Counted from the stretch's first letter, positions 22,915 through 27,877 are shown. The stretch: DNA of 29,938 nt from a virus (IMGVR_UViG_3300046820_001024:1-29938); one strand, 5' to 3'. The notes: generated from the letters alone by a model not told the origin. Translations and numbers: made by a program.

Positions 22915-23697
22915 CTATATGGAATCCAAGTCGATGAACTTTTTACGCTCTATCGCCGCCTTAGCTTTGCGCGATTGTTGGCCGTGCACAGCAAAGAGAA
23001 TCACAGCGTTACAGCGCCGCAGTTTCTCACCGTCAAAACACAAACGGCACTTTGTGCAATCTTCCGCCGCGCCAACTTGTTCCCGGCAGGGTATGCCCAA
23101 CATGCCATTCTCAAGGCGGTACGGCTTGACTTTGTCCCCGTGCACATCTACCACCATTGACAGCGCGTAGCCCTTAGCATATGCCGCATCAAGGTCCTTA
23201 ATTGACTCACAAGAAGCAAGCACAGAGACCCCGCCCCATGATGTACGCGCAACTTCGCGCCATCCGTGCGTATATGTCCAGACCGCCTGACCCCCGCGCG
23301 CCGTGTACCTATCTGCCGCCAAGCTTACAATCGTGGCAGATGAATCGGTAGGACTATCGCCAACAACGTGCAACCGTAGCGGCCGATTACCCTTTAGGGT
23401 ATCAATGCCATCCGCTTCCGCATGTGCAATGTCAAGCAAGGAGACCGACTCACCTAATGACTTAGATGCAAGCTCTAAGGTACGTGACGTCATAGCAACC
23501 AGACCCGACTCACCATAGCACCCTGCATGTCTGAAAGGACAAGGCGTACCAAGCAAATCACACGTGTACTGTGATACTTGAGTGGTGGCAACTTTACCGA
23601 CTTTGCTATTACCACTAATAGCCGTGACCTTGACCTGTGACGCAACGAGCGCCGCGCGAGCTGAATCGGTGCTCGAGCCGTTTTCTAAGATAACCAT
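22915..23697 (-). CDS. gp88-family protein
   Basis: A 260-residue protein. The hallmark is GNSKVGKVATTQVS followed by CDLLGTPCPFRHAGCYGESG (Cys46, 53, 60), as in the 'gene product 88' family of phages and plasmids. A second cysteine group lies near the C-terminus (CREQ..., CTKCRLCFDG). The middle holds LRLHVVGDSPTDSSAT and AVWTYTHGW. The family is cysteine-rich and of unknown activity; an iron-sulfur or radical-SAM-like fold has been a natural guess but is not established here. The ATG lies only 6 bases after a TATAAT box, so the message is probably leaderless. Codon use is GC-richer than in neighbouring genes. Confidence 0.75.
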   Translation of the reverse strand: MVILENGSSTDSARAALVASQVKVTAISGNSKVGKVATTQVSQYTCDLLGTPCPFRHAGCYGESGLVAMTSRTLELASKSLGESVSLLDIAHAEADGIDTLKGNRPLRLHVVGDSPTDSSATIVSLAADRYTARGGQAVWTYTHGWREVARTSWGGVSVLASCESIKDLDAAYAKGYALSMVVDVHGDKVKPYRLENGMLGIPCREQVGAAEDCTKCRLCFDGEKLRRCNAVILFAVHGQQSRKAKAAIERKKFIDLDSI

Positions 23698-23703
23698 GCA
23701 GGT

Positions 23704-23712
23704 ATTATACCA
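23704..23712 (-). promoter_or_regulatory. extended -10 promoter for the gp88-family gene (leaderless)
   Basis: On the minus strand TGGTATAAT is a full extended -10 (TGn plus TATAAT) with six bases (ACCTGC) before the ATG at 23697, so transcription would start at or next to the start codon. No -35 is evident, as is common with extended -10 promoters. Confidence 0.6.
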
Positions 23713-23930
23713 TCAAACCGGTATAAACCAGACGCATAATGCGCCAGCAGCTGGCAAAAGCGCAGAATCGGTAGATTATGCAAACTGTGCAATATTGTAC
23801 AAAAAACGCCTGATCGTTGTCTTAACTATAACAAATCACCGCCTATTATCATTATTATATACCTGCGGTACGGCATTAGGCATCGGCAAATAATGCAACA
23901 AAAACCCCGTATTGTGCAGCTGGATTTTGG

Positions 23931-23957
23931 TAAAAAAATTTCGGCGCTGCGCGCCGT
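23931..23957 (-). terminator. GC hairpin with T-tract (GCGCTGCGCGCCG copy 2)
   Basis: CGGCGC (23942-23947) and GCGCCG (23951-23956) form a 6-bp stem with loop TGC. On the minus strand it is followed by AAATTTTTTT, an intrinsic terminator. It would end a leftward transcript from the hairpin-rich region before the gp88 promoter. Confidence 0.55.
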
Positions 23958-24020
23958 ATCTTGTCTGTTCTTGCCATGCATCTATCCCTATCGTGACCTA
24001 TTTTTGTAACCCTTCGTCTT

Positions 24021-24047
24021 CTACGCCTTCGCTAAAGCTCGGCATAG
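24021..24047. repeat. covarying hairpin element 1
   Basis: CTACGCC and GGCATAG arms around the conserved loop TTCGCTAAAGCTC. The single A-C mismatch becomes a G-U pair if the minus strand is transcribed. Confidence 0.65.
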
Positions 24048-24098
24048 GGGTGTGAGGTACGATCTCTCACCCTATCTATGCAGGTATATTTTTGTGGA

Positions 24099-24123
24099 TA
24101 CACCATCGCTAAAGCTCGGTGTA
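24099..24123. repeat. covarying hairpin element 2
   Basis: TACACC/GGTGTA stem, perfect 6 bp, around loop ATCGCTAAAGCTC. Confidence 0.7.
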
Positions 24124-24271
24124 GACCCGTTTATTACTGTTTTCTTTCCCCCTTTTTGTGTGTGGCGTACCTGCGTGGTGTGAGTGTAGTGGGGGGGGAA
24201 TATAAGGAGAGAGGCACACATTCTCACCGTAACTATGCAAGTATCGTTACGCTATGTGAACGGGAGGGTGT

Positions 24272-24314
24272 CTCGATGCGAGGAGCTGCGCAACTACTCC
24301 GCCACCTTGTGGCG
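24272..24314. other. cluster of small hairpins, candidate structured RNA
   Basis: CTCG-ATG-CGAG at 24272-24282, an alternative GGAG/CTCC pairing (24282-24285 with 24297-24300), and CGCCAC-CTT-GTGGCG at 24300-24314, followed at once by hairpin elements 3 and 4. The concentration of pairings suggests an RNA structure; strand and extent are unknown. Confidence 0.35.
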
Positions 24315-24323
24315 AGGGGAAGG

Positions 24324-24349
24324 TACGTCTTCGCATAAAGCTCGACGTA
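24324..24349. repeat. covarying hairpin element 3
   Basis: TACGTC/GACGTA stem, perfect 6 bp, around loop TTCGCATAAAGCTC, which has one extra base relative to most copies. Confidence 0.7.
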
Positions 24350-24353
24350 GAAG

Positions 24354-24378
24354 TACACCTTCGCTAAAGCTTGGTGTA
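24354..24378. repeat. covarying hairpin element 4
   Basis: TACACC/GGTGTA stem, perfect 6 bp, around loop TTCGCTAAAGCTT. It begins five bases after element 3 ends, making a tandem pair. Confidence 0.7.
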
Positions 24379-24536
24379 GATGAGAGAGATTGAAAAGGAA
24401 TAGAGTAGGTTTCCCTAGTTGGCTGTATGTATCAGTGCGGATGTTATACAGTGTGACATCAGTACAGTTACTTATCGCACTGAGTAATCCCTTAAAAAAT
24501 ATGTCCGCTTCGCGTTCAAAATTTTTTGCAGGATTA

Positions 24537-24573
24537 TAAAAAAAAAGGAACCCTGCCAGAGGTAGCAGGGTCC
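24537..24573 (-). terminator. intrinsic terminator of the three-gene lipoprotein operon
   Basis: On the minus strand ACCCTGC and GCAGGGT (24571-24565 and 24556-24550) form a stem with an 8-base loop, followed by CC and a run of ten T. It lies 10 bases after the stop of the gene ending at 24583. Confidence 0.9.
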
Positions 24574-24582
24574 CCGTGTAGT

Positions 24583-24828
24583 TTATTCGAACAATGCGAG
24601 GATTTCAGGGTCAACAGTATCCTGATTCTCGATAACACATTGTGCCGCGTCACGCACTTGTGAACGCCAAAACGAGATAGGCGAAGGCTCAGAAGTGTAG
24701 AAGTCCCAAATATCCACATCTGCTAACGACTCGAGACCGATACCCAAACGCCGCGAGATGTAACGGTCCACGTGGTCATAGAACTGTTCGAACGTGAACG
24801 AAACAACATCAGTACTCTTATATGCCAT
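24583..24828 (-). CDS. small hypothetical acidic protein
   Basis: An 81-residue protein, not recognised. It is acidic and aromatic (FTFEQFYDHVDRYISRRLG, DVDIWDFYTSEP), probably helical, and ends DPEILALFE. It starts 4 bases after the lipoprotein stop with AGGGG close to the ATG, and it is the last gene before a strong terminator. Its length and acidity are similar to small phage inhibitor proteins, but no function can be given. Confidence 0.65.
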   Translation of the reverse strand: MAYKSTDVVSFTFEQFYDHVDRYISRRLGIGLESLADVDIWDFYTSEPSPISFWRSQVRDAAQCVIENQDTVDPEILALFE

Positions 24829-24832
24829 ACCC

Positions 24833-24955
24833 CTAACCTTTACCCTTTACAGAATAATCGGATGCATTATCCACCCTGCCATCCGTGCAACCGCACCCTG
24901 CCATAAGGCAGAGTGCAATCACAACAACGATAATGAACTTTACGAGTGGATGCAT
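24833..24955 (-). CDS. 40-residue lipoprotein
   Basis: A short frame starting in TAATG, overlapping the previous stop by 1 base, with GGAG 5 bases before the ATG. The product begins MHPLVKF, has a hydrophobic core IIVVVIALCLMAGC ending in a lipobox (LMAG|C) with candidate lipidated Cys21, then a short polar tail (GCTDGRVDNASDYSVKGKG). This is a type II signal peptide with a mature peptide of about 20 residues. Phage lipoproteins of this size serve as superinfection-exclusion factors or outer-membrane spanin subunits. A spanin would need a Gram-negative host and a partner; neither is shown. It is flanked by two other short genes in one operon. Confidence 0.7.
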   Translation of the reverse strand: MHPLVKFIIVVVIALCLMAGCGCTDGRVDNASDYSVKGKG

Positions 24956-25311
24956 TACCACTCCACCACCATGACATAAGGAGAAATCTCGAGTGAGTCA
25001 TTCTCAGAACGTAGCAAACGCAGAGCTTCACGCCAAGAAGCAAACAACGCATCGCGAATATCCACGCCGCCGAACTCATCCGAGAACTCGCGCCATTCTA
25101 CAGAATCGAGAATGTCAAGGATTGAATCAAACTGTGTAACTACCATGTCCGATTCGGTTACAGTGATTGTACCCTCGTCACAGATGTAGTTATAAAGGAA
25201 CGACGTCAAGCCGTGCCCCGACAAGTCTGGCACGATGTCCGAGATAAGCTCGGCAACGTTATCAATGGTGAAATAGCTAATGCTATTCGGTGGCGATGCT
25301 AACTTTATCAT
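24955..25311 (-). CDS. hypothetical protein, first gene of the lipoprotein operon
   Basis: A 118-residue protein starting at the ATG 25311, which has GAGGAG about 10 bases upstream; an earlier GTG lies before that site. It is acidic and mixed alpha/beta (FTIDNVAELISDIVPDL, SDEFGGVDIRDALFASW, ending YVMVVEW). It is not recognised. Its leader, from a TATAAT at 25356-25361, contains a CCACC/GGTGG hairpin. Co-transcription with a lipoprotein suggests a lysogeny or exclusion cassette, which is inference. Confidence 0.65.
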   Translation of the reverse strand: MIKLASPPNSISYFTIDNVAELISDIVPDLSGHGLTSFLYNYICDEGTITVTESDMVVTQFDSILDILDSVEWREFSDEFGGVDIRDALFASWREALRLLRSENDSLEISPYVMVVEW

Positions 25312-25355
25312 TCTAAGTAAACTCCTCGAATCCACCGCCGTAGTGGTGGTGGTTT

Positions 25356-25361
25356 ATTATA
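25356..25361 (-). promoter_or_regulatory. -10 promoter box for the lipoprotein operon
   Basis: TATAAT on the minus strand, about 45 bases before the ATG at 25311. The -35 region is weak. A TACTTGC box lies 10 bases upstream, the same box found near other promoters here. Confidence 0.5.
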
Positions 25362-25420
25362 TCGAGATATGCAAGTATTGGACATGAACTATTCTACGAT
25401 TCGCTTGCATTATTCTACGC

Positions 25421-25448
25421 AAAAAATTTTCCGGCGCATTCGCGCCGG
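25421..25448 (-). terminator. GC hairpin with T-tract in the divergent region
   Basis: CCGGCGC (25431-25437) and GCGCCGG (25442-25448) form a perfect 7-bp stem with loop ATTC; on the minus strand it is followed by AAAATTTTTT. GCAAAAAATTTT is shared, inverted, with 24520-24531, and resembles 23931. It would end a leftward transcript covering elements 5 and 6. Confidence 0.6.
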
Positions 25449-25543
25449 GAGTTCGATCTCGCTAAAGCGAGACCATTCATTGTTGTGTTCGTGACATATT
25501 GTTGTTATGTGTACGTTATCTGCACATTATAGGAACGTCCTTA

Positions 25544-25569
25544 TGCATCTTCGCATAAAGCTCGATGCA
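25544..25569. repeat. covarying hairpin element 5
   Basis: TGCATC/GATGCA stem, perfect 6 bp, around loop TTCGCATAAAGCTC. Confidence 0.7.
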
Positions 25570-25621
25570 GTTGTGGTGTGCGCGTCAGGCTGTGCCACCC
25601 TTCCTTCCCACCATCGGGGGG

Positions 25622-25646
25622 TGCGCCTTCGCTAAAGCTTGGCGCA
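25622..25646. repeat. covarying hairpin element 6
   Basis: TGCGCC/GGCGCA stem, perfect 6 bp, around loop TTCGCTAAAGCTT. Confidence 0.7.
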
Positions 25647-25842
25647 GTACGCCCTCCTATCCAGTCGGGCGTACGCTGTGTTTTTCCACACTATCTTCCT
25701 TCCTCCTTTAGTACTATGTGTACTTGCAGGGGGGTAGGACAATGTGTGCCGGGGTATATACTCCCTCTCCGCCCCCACCCCCTACAGAACATCCTATACC
25801 CAACCTCTTCTCCCGCCGTAGAACCTATCCCCATGCAGGTAA

Positions 25843-25862
25843 TGATATACTTGCGGGGAGGA
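25843..25862 (+). promoter_or_regulatory. extended -10 promoter and Shine-Dalgarno for the Tad2-like operon
   Basis: TGATATACT is an extended -10 (TGn plus TATACT at 25846-25851), overlapping the box TACTTGC. GGGGAGGAG follows at 25855-25862 as ribosome-binding site for the ATG at 25870. The leader would be only about 10-13 bases. Confidence 0.6.
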
Positions 25863-25869
25863 GATAAAT

Positions 25870-26073
25870 ATGACAGGACTTGAAGCGTTGGCTGCGTTGC
25901 GTGAGGGTAAACACGTTCGTCGTGCGGACTGGAAGCCTGGTGATTACATTAGAGCGTCACGCCAACTGAAGAAGATTTCATACGTGCGGGGAAACATCAT
26001 TTCTGTATTGATCGTTGCAGACCACTTCCTGAATGATGACTGGGAAGTCACTGATGCCAAGGATGGTGAGTAA
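25870..26073 (+). CDS. Tad2-like (DUF2829 family) protein, copy A
   Basis: A 67-residue protein of the DUF2829 type: MTGLEALAALREGKHVRRADW, then GDYI, a variable middle, and NDDWEV near the C-terminus. DUF2829 includes Tad2, a tetrameric phage protein that binds and sequesters the glycocyclic-ADP-ribose signal of Thoeris defence, and relatives that bind other cyclic nucleotides. The known pattern (helix with AL..L..GK.V.R..W, then DW at the end) is present, and the length is slightly short of the usual 70-90. The start has a strong Shine-Dalgarno site, and the stop overlaps the next ATG by 1 base (TAATG). Anti-defence function is inferred from family. Confidence 0.7.
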   Translation: MTGLEALAALREGKHVRRADWKPGDYIRASRQLKKISYVRGNIISVLIVADHFLNDDWEVTDAKDGE

Positions 26074-26468
26074 TGGACGGTAGGCGTAAGTTAACCGAAA
26101 AGCAAATTGCTTTGATAAAAGAGCGGATTAAAGACGGTGTCAAGCAGGAGACCATTGCCAGAGAGTTTGGCATCAGCCCACAGCACGTATCTAAAATCAA
26201 ACTCAAGCAACGACACGCTGCACATATCAAGCAGAGCGTTGGTAAAGCATTGGACTGGTTACTTGCAGGTAAACCTGTAACCCGTGAGTGTTGGCAGACT
26301 AACGAATACTTGCGGTATTCCGTAGCAACGATGACGTTTGAACTTTGGTCTGGTTATCAGTGCGACATACTCGAGGCATTTGAGATTAGTGGCTACGACC
26401 TCTTCATAAGAGATTGGATACTAGGTGAGTTTGACGCAGATCGTGAGCCAATCTGGCCGGAGGAGTAA
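26073..26468 (+). CDS. HTH domain fused to a Tad2-like domain, copy B
   Basis: A 131-residue protein with two parts. Residues 1-45 form a helix-turn-helix (LTEKQIALIKERIKDG..., IAREFGISPQHVSKIK) of the kind seen in phage regulators and HNH-associated domains. Residues about 52-125 read VGKALDWLLAGKPVTRECW, then EYLRYS, and YDLFIRDWILGEFD, the same framework as the neighbouring Tad2-like copies (AL..L..GK.V.R..W and a terminal DW). A ligand-binding fold joined to a DNA-binding domain suggests a transcription factor that senses a nucleotide second messenger. That is inference, and a simple autoregulator is also possible. It is coupled to its neighbours by the TAATG overlap and a GGAGGAG site for the next gene. 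Confidence 0.65.
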   Translation: MDGRRKLTEKQIALIKERIKDGVKQETIAREFGISPQHVSKIKLKQRHAAHIKQSVGKALDWLLAGKPVTRECWQTNEYLRYSVATMTFELWSGYQCDILEAFEISGYDLFIRDWILGEFDADREPIWPEE

Positions 26469-26470
26469 TC

Positions 26471-26740
26471 ATGACGTTTGGAGATGTACTCAAAGACTTG
26501 ATTAATGGGTTACCTGTCTACCGTGAAGGATGGAAAGACGGTCACTTTATTTACTACGAGAAGGACTGGAATATGTTTACTGAAGCACATCCCAGTCGTG
26601 ACTGGCATACGTTGTGTACATCAGCTCCTCTACGTGGAACTGACCTAGAAGCTGATGACTGGCAAGTAGATGAGTGGGATGGTGAAGAGGATAAGCCAGA
26701 CCATATTCGTGGTGTCACGAAAAAGGATGTAGTGGAATGA
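26471..26740 (+). CDS. Tad2-like protein, copy C
   Basis: An 89-residue protein with the framework VLKDLINGLPVYREGW, GHFIYYEKDW, and ADDWQVDEW. It matches the other copies in the basic/aromatic REGW start and the DW near the end, but has a longer acidic tail (DGEEDKPDH) and is divergent in the middle (HPSRDWHTLCTSAPLRG). GGAGGAG lies 6 bases before the ATG. Its divergence suggests a different ligand from copies A and D. Confidence 0.65.
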   Translation: MTFGDVLKDLINGLPVYREGWKDGHFIYYEKDWNMFTEAHPSRDWHTLCTSAPLRGTDLEADDWQVDEWDGEEDKPDHIRGVTKKDVVE

Positions 26741-26973
26741 CAGGTGTAGAAGCATTACAGGCACTCAGGGATGGCAAGAACATCAAGCGTGAGTACTGGC
26801 GTGATGGCGAGTATCTAGCAACTATTGTGACACCTGACGGATGCAAAATTGCACCTTCACCAAAATACAATCAATATCGTGGAGAAGATTTATATCATTT
26901 AGAAGATGCAGTACTTTTGACAGACGAGATACTAAATGACTTTCTGATGGATGACTGGGAGGTAGTGGAATGA
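26737..26973 (+). CDS. Tad2-like protein, copy D
   Basis: A 78-residue protein: MTGVEALQALRDGKNIKREYW, GEYLATIV, a middle loop (TPDGCKIAPSPKYNQY), then NDFLMDDWEVVE. It is closest to copy A, with the same MTG.EAL.ALR.GK start and FL.DDWEV end, so A and D probably arose by duplication. It overlaps copy C and the next gene by 4 bases each (ATGA). Length and motifs fit DUF2829/Tad2. Confidence 0.7.
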   Translation: MTGVEALQALRDGKNIKREYWRDGEYLATIVTPDGCKIAPSPKYNQYRGEDLYHLEDAVLLTDEILNDFLMDDWEVVE

Positions 26974-27212
26974 CTTTCAAGATATCTACTGAGGATGATA
27001 TGTACCTGGCGGTTACAGCCATACATAAGCACTTCAAGGATAACCCGGATGAACCGTATATTGAGTTAGTCTATGATCGAGATGGACAAAGGGAGGTTGT
27101 TGGCAGGATTAATAACCCCGAATTCACCGAATTAATATACGCTGTTAGTTACGCAATGGACAATCTGAAGCGTGTCAACTTAAGGCGCACAGTGCAGATA
27201 AACACGAAATAA
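26970..27212 (+). CDS. hypothetical protein at the end of the Tad2-like operon
   Basis: An 80-residue protein, not recognised. Its start overlaps copy D as ATGA. The sequence is mixed alpha/beta with STEDDMYLAVTAIHKHFKDN, EPYIELVYDRDGQREVVG and a basic C-terminus (NLKRVNLRRTVQINTK). It lacks the GK...W/DW framework, so it is not a fifth copy. It is followed by candidate small RNAs and terminators. Confidence 0.6.
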   Translation: MTFKISTEDDMYLAVTAIHKHFKDNPDEPYIELVYDRDGQREVVGRINNPEFTELIYAVSYAMDNLKRVNLRRTVQINTK

Positions 27213-27224
27213 ACACGTGTCTAA

Positions 27225-27316
27225 TGTACAATAAACACGCCACCGCAAGGTGAGTATTGCAAGAACAACAACTACCAATGCAATCGAAAAGACCAGCTGG
27301 CCACGCTGGTCTTTTT
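27225..27316 (+). ncRNA. candidate small RNA 1
   Basis: TACAAT (27227-27232) could be a -10. About 80 bases follow with CACC-GCAA-GGTG and ATTGCA/TGCAAT pairings, ending in a strong terminator at 27287-27316. No frame or homology is recognised. It could equally be just the operon's 3' end. Confidence 0.35.
27287..27316 (+). terminator. intrinsic terminator, GACCAGC type, copy 1
   Basis: AAAAGACCAGC and GCTGGTCTTTTT pair with a 7-base loop TGGCCAC and a T-tract. Confidence 0.9.
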
Positions 27317-27318
27317 GC

Positions 27319-27424
27319 TGTATAGTCAATGTGCCGCCCTAGTAAGGCGAGCATCCAAAAGGATCTCCAGAAACCCGGGCCACTAACCCACGAAAGACCA
27401 GTACGCCATGCTGGTCTTTTTTTA
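27319..27424 (+). ncRNA. candidate small RNA 2 between the two terminators
   Basis: TGTATAGT (27319-27326) resembles the other -10 boxes here. The following 90 bases contain CGCC/GGCG and ATCC-AAAA-GGAT hairpins and end in the second terminator. The unit is bracketed by two near-identical terminators, as expected for an independent short transcript. It does not fold as a tRNA. Confidence 0.4.
27393..27424 (+). terminator. intrinsic terminator, GACCAGC type, copy 2
   Basis: AAAGACCAG and CTGGTCTTT pair around TACGCCATG, followed by seven T. The stem is the same as copy 1, about 105 bases downstream. Confidence 0.9.
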
Positions 27425-27425
27425 T

Positions 27426-27434
27426 TTGTTACAA
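27426..27434 (+). promoter_or_regulatory. extended -10 of the SNase-like gene (apparently leaderless)
   Basis: TGTTACAAT, an extended -10 (TGn plus TACAAT), ends six bases before the ATG at 27441. There is no Shine-Dalgarno site between them, so the gene is likely leaderless. Confidence 0.5.
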
Positions 27435-27440
27435 TGCGTC

Positions 27441-27785
27441 ATGAAAGCAACGCTCTATCAGTACGCTCTAAAGAATGTCTCTGTAGTAGATGGTGACACG
27501 TTGAAAGCTGATCTAGATCTTGGGTTTGGCGTTATTTTGGCGGGTAAAAAGATTCGACTAGAACATATCAATTGCCCGGAGAAGAACACTCCTGAAGGTG
27601 TTGTAGCAAAGCAATTTACAGAAGCGTGGATTGTAAAACACCATGAGGCTGTTATCAGTGTAAAGAATCATCGTGAAGACAAGTATGGACGCATCCTTGG
27701 TTCAATCACTGGTGACGGTCAAAGCTTAGCTGATGCCCTAAAGATTGCCGGTCATGGTGTGAATTACGAAGGAGGTAAAAGATGA
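27441..27785 (+). CDS. staphylococcal-nuclease-like (thermonuclease) protein
   Basis: A 114-residue SNase-fold protein. Key residues are visible: DGDT (Asp17), KIRLEHINCPE (Arg39), TPEG with Glu52, and KYGRILGS (Arg84), matching the calcium-binding aspartates, Arg35, Glu43 and Arg87 of the family. No signal peptide is present, so it should act in the cytoplasm, perhaps in host DNA degradation or nucleotide recycling. The ATG at 27441 is chosen over an upstream ATG that would run through the terminator hairpin. It overlaps the following small gene as ATGA. Confidence 0.85.
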   Translation: MKATLYQYALKNVSVVDGDTLKADLDLGFGVILAGKKIRLEHINCPEKNTPEGVVAKQFTEAWIVKHHEAVISVKNHREDKYGRILGSITGDGQSLADALKIAGHGVNYEGGKR

Positions 27786-27865
27786 GCAGTGCTAAGAAAA
27801 CTAAGCCGGATATGTGGAACGCTAACGACCTAACTAAATGGAGTAATAAAAAGACCCCTATTTAG
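27782..27865 (+). CDS. 27-residue protein ending inside a terminator
   Basis: Starts with an ATGA overlap on the SNase-like gene and an AGGAGG 6 bases upstream. The product is short and basic (MSSAKKTKPDMWNAND..., ending NKKTPI). Its stop TAG sits in the hairpin of the terminator at 27850-27877, so translation to the end would run into the terminator. The strong ribosome-binding site and overlap argue that it is real despite its size. Confidence 0.5.
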   Translation: MSSAKKTKPDMWNANDLTKWSNKKTPI

Positions 27866-27877
27866 GGGTCTTTCTTT
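27850..27877 (+). terminator. intrinsic terminator after the SNase-like operon
   Basis: AAAGACCCCTA and TAGGGGTCTTT form an 11-bp stem with a TT loop, followed by CTTTC. It overlaps the end of the 27-residue gene. Confidence 0.85.

Larger units (their letters stand above)
23713..24535. other. noncoding, hairpin-rich intergenic region
   Basis: Over 800 bases without a convincing gene. It holds four of the six covarying hairpins, a GC hairpin with T-tract on the minus strand, a cluster of further hairpins at 24272-24314, and five copies of the box TACYTGC counting that at 23698. The longest frame (plus strand, 24078-24338) runs through the hairpins and has no homology-like features. Candidates are small RNAs, a replication origin or regulatory DNA. 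Confidence 0.6.
25312..25869. other. divergent noncoding regulatory region
   Basis: About 560 bases between the leftward lipoprotein operon and the rightward Tad2-like operon. It contains a minus-strand terminator-like hairpin (25421-25448), a TCTCGCT/AGCGAGA palindrome with the same CGCTAAAGC core as the hairpin family (25457-25472), elements 5 and 6, four TACYTGC boxes, and a C-rich run before the rightward promoter. No plausible gene was found. Confidence 0.6.

Noticed and set aside
24078-24338. 86-codon plus-strand open frame in the hairpin-rich region
   Set aside because: It passes through hairpin element 2 and the 24272-24314 hairpin cluster, lacks a Shine-Dalgarno site, and its translation has no protein-like pattern.
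24021-25646. CRISPR array
   Set aside because: The repeats are hairpins with changing stems and irregular spacing (from 5 bases to more than 1 kb), with no uniform repeats or spacers and no cas genes.
27327-27392. tRNA gene between the two terminators
   Set aside because: No T-loop or anticodon arm can be drawn, and the ends do not form a 7-bp acceptor stem.
27330-27540. Plus-strand frame from ATG 27330 through the second terminator into the SNase-like gene
   Set aside because: It would translate across a strong terminator and overlaps a real gene in another frame; the small-RNA reading fits better.
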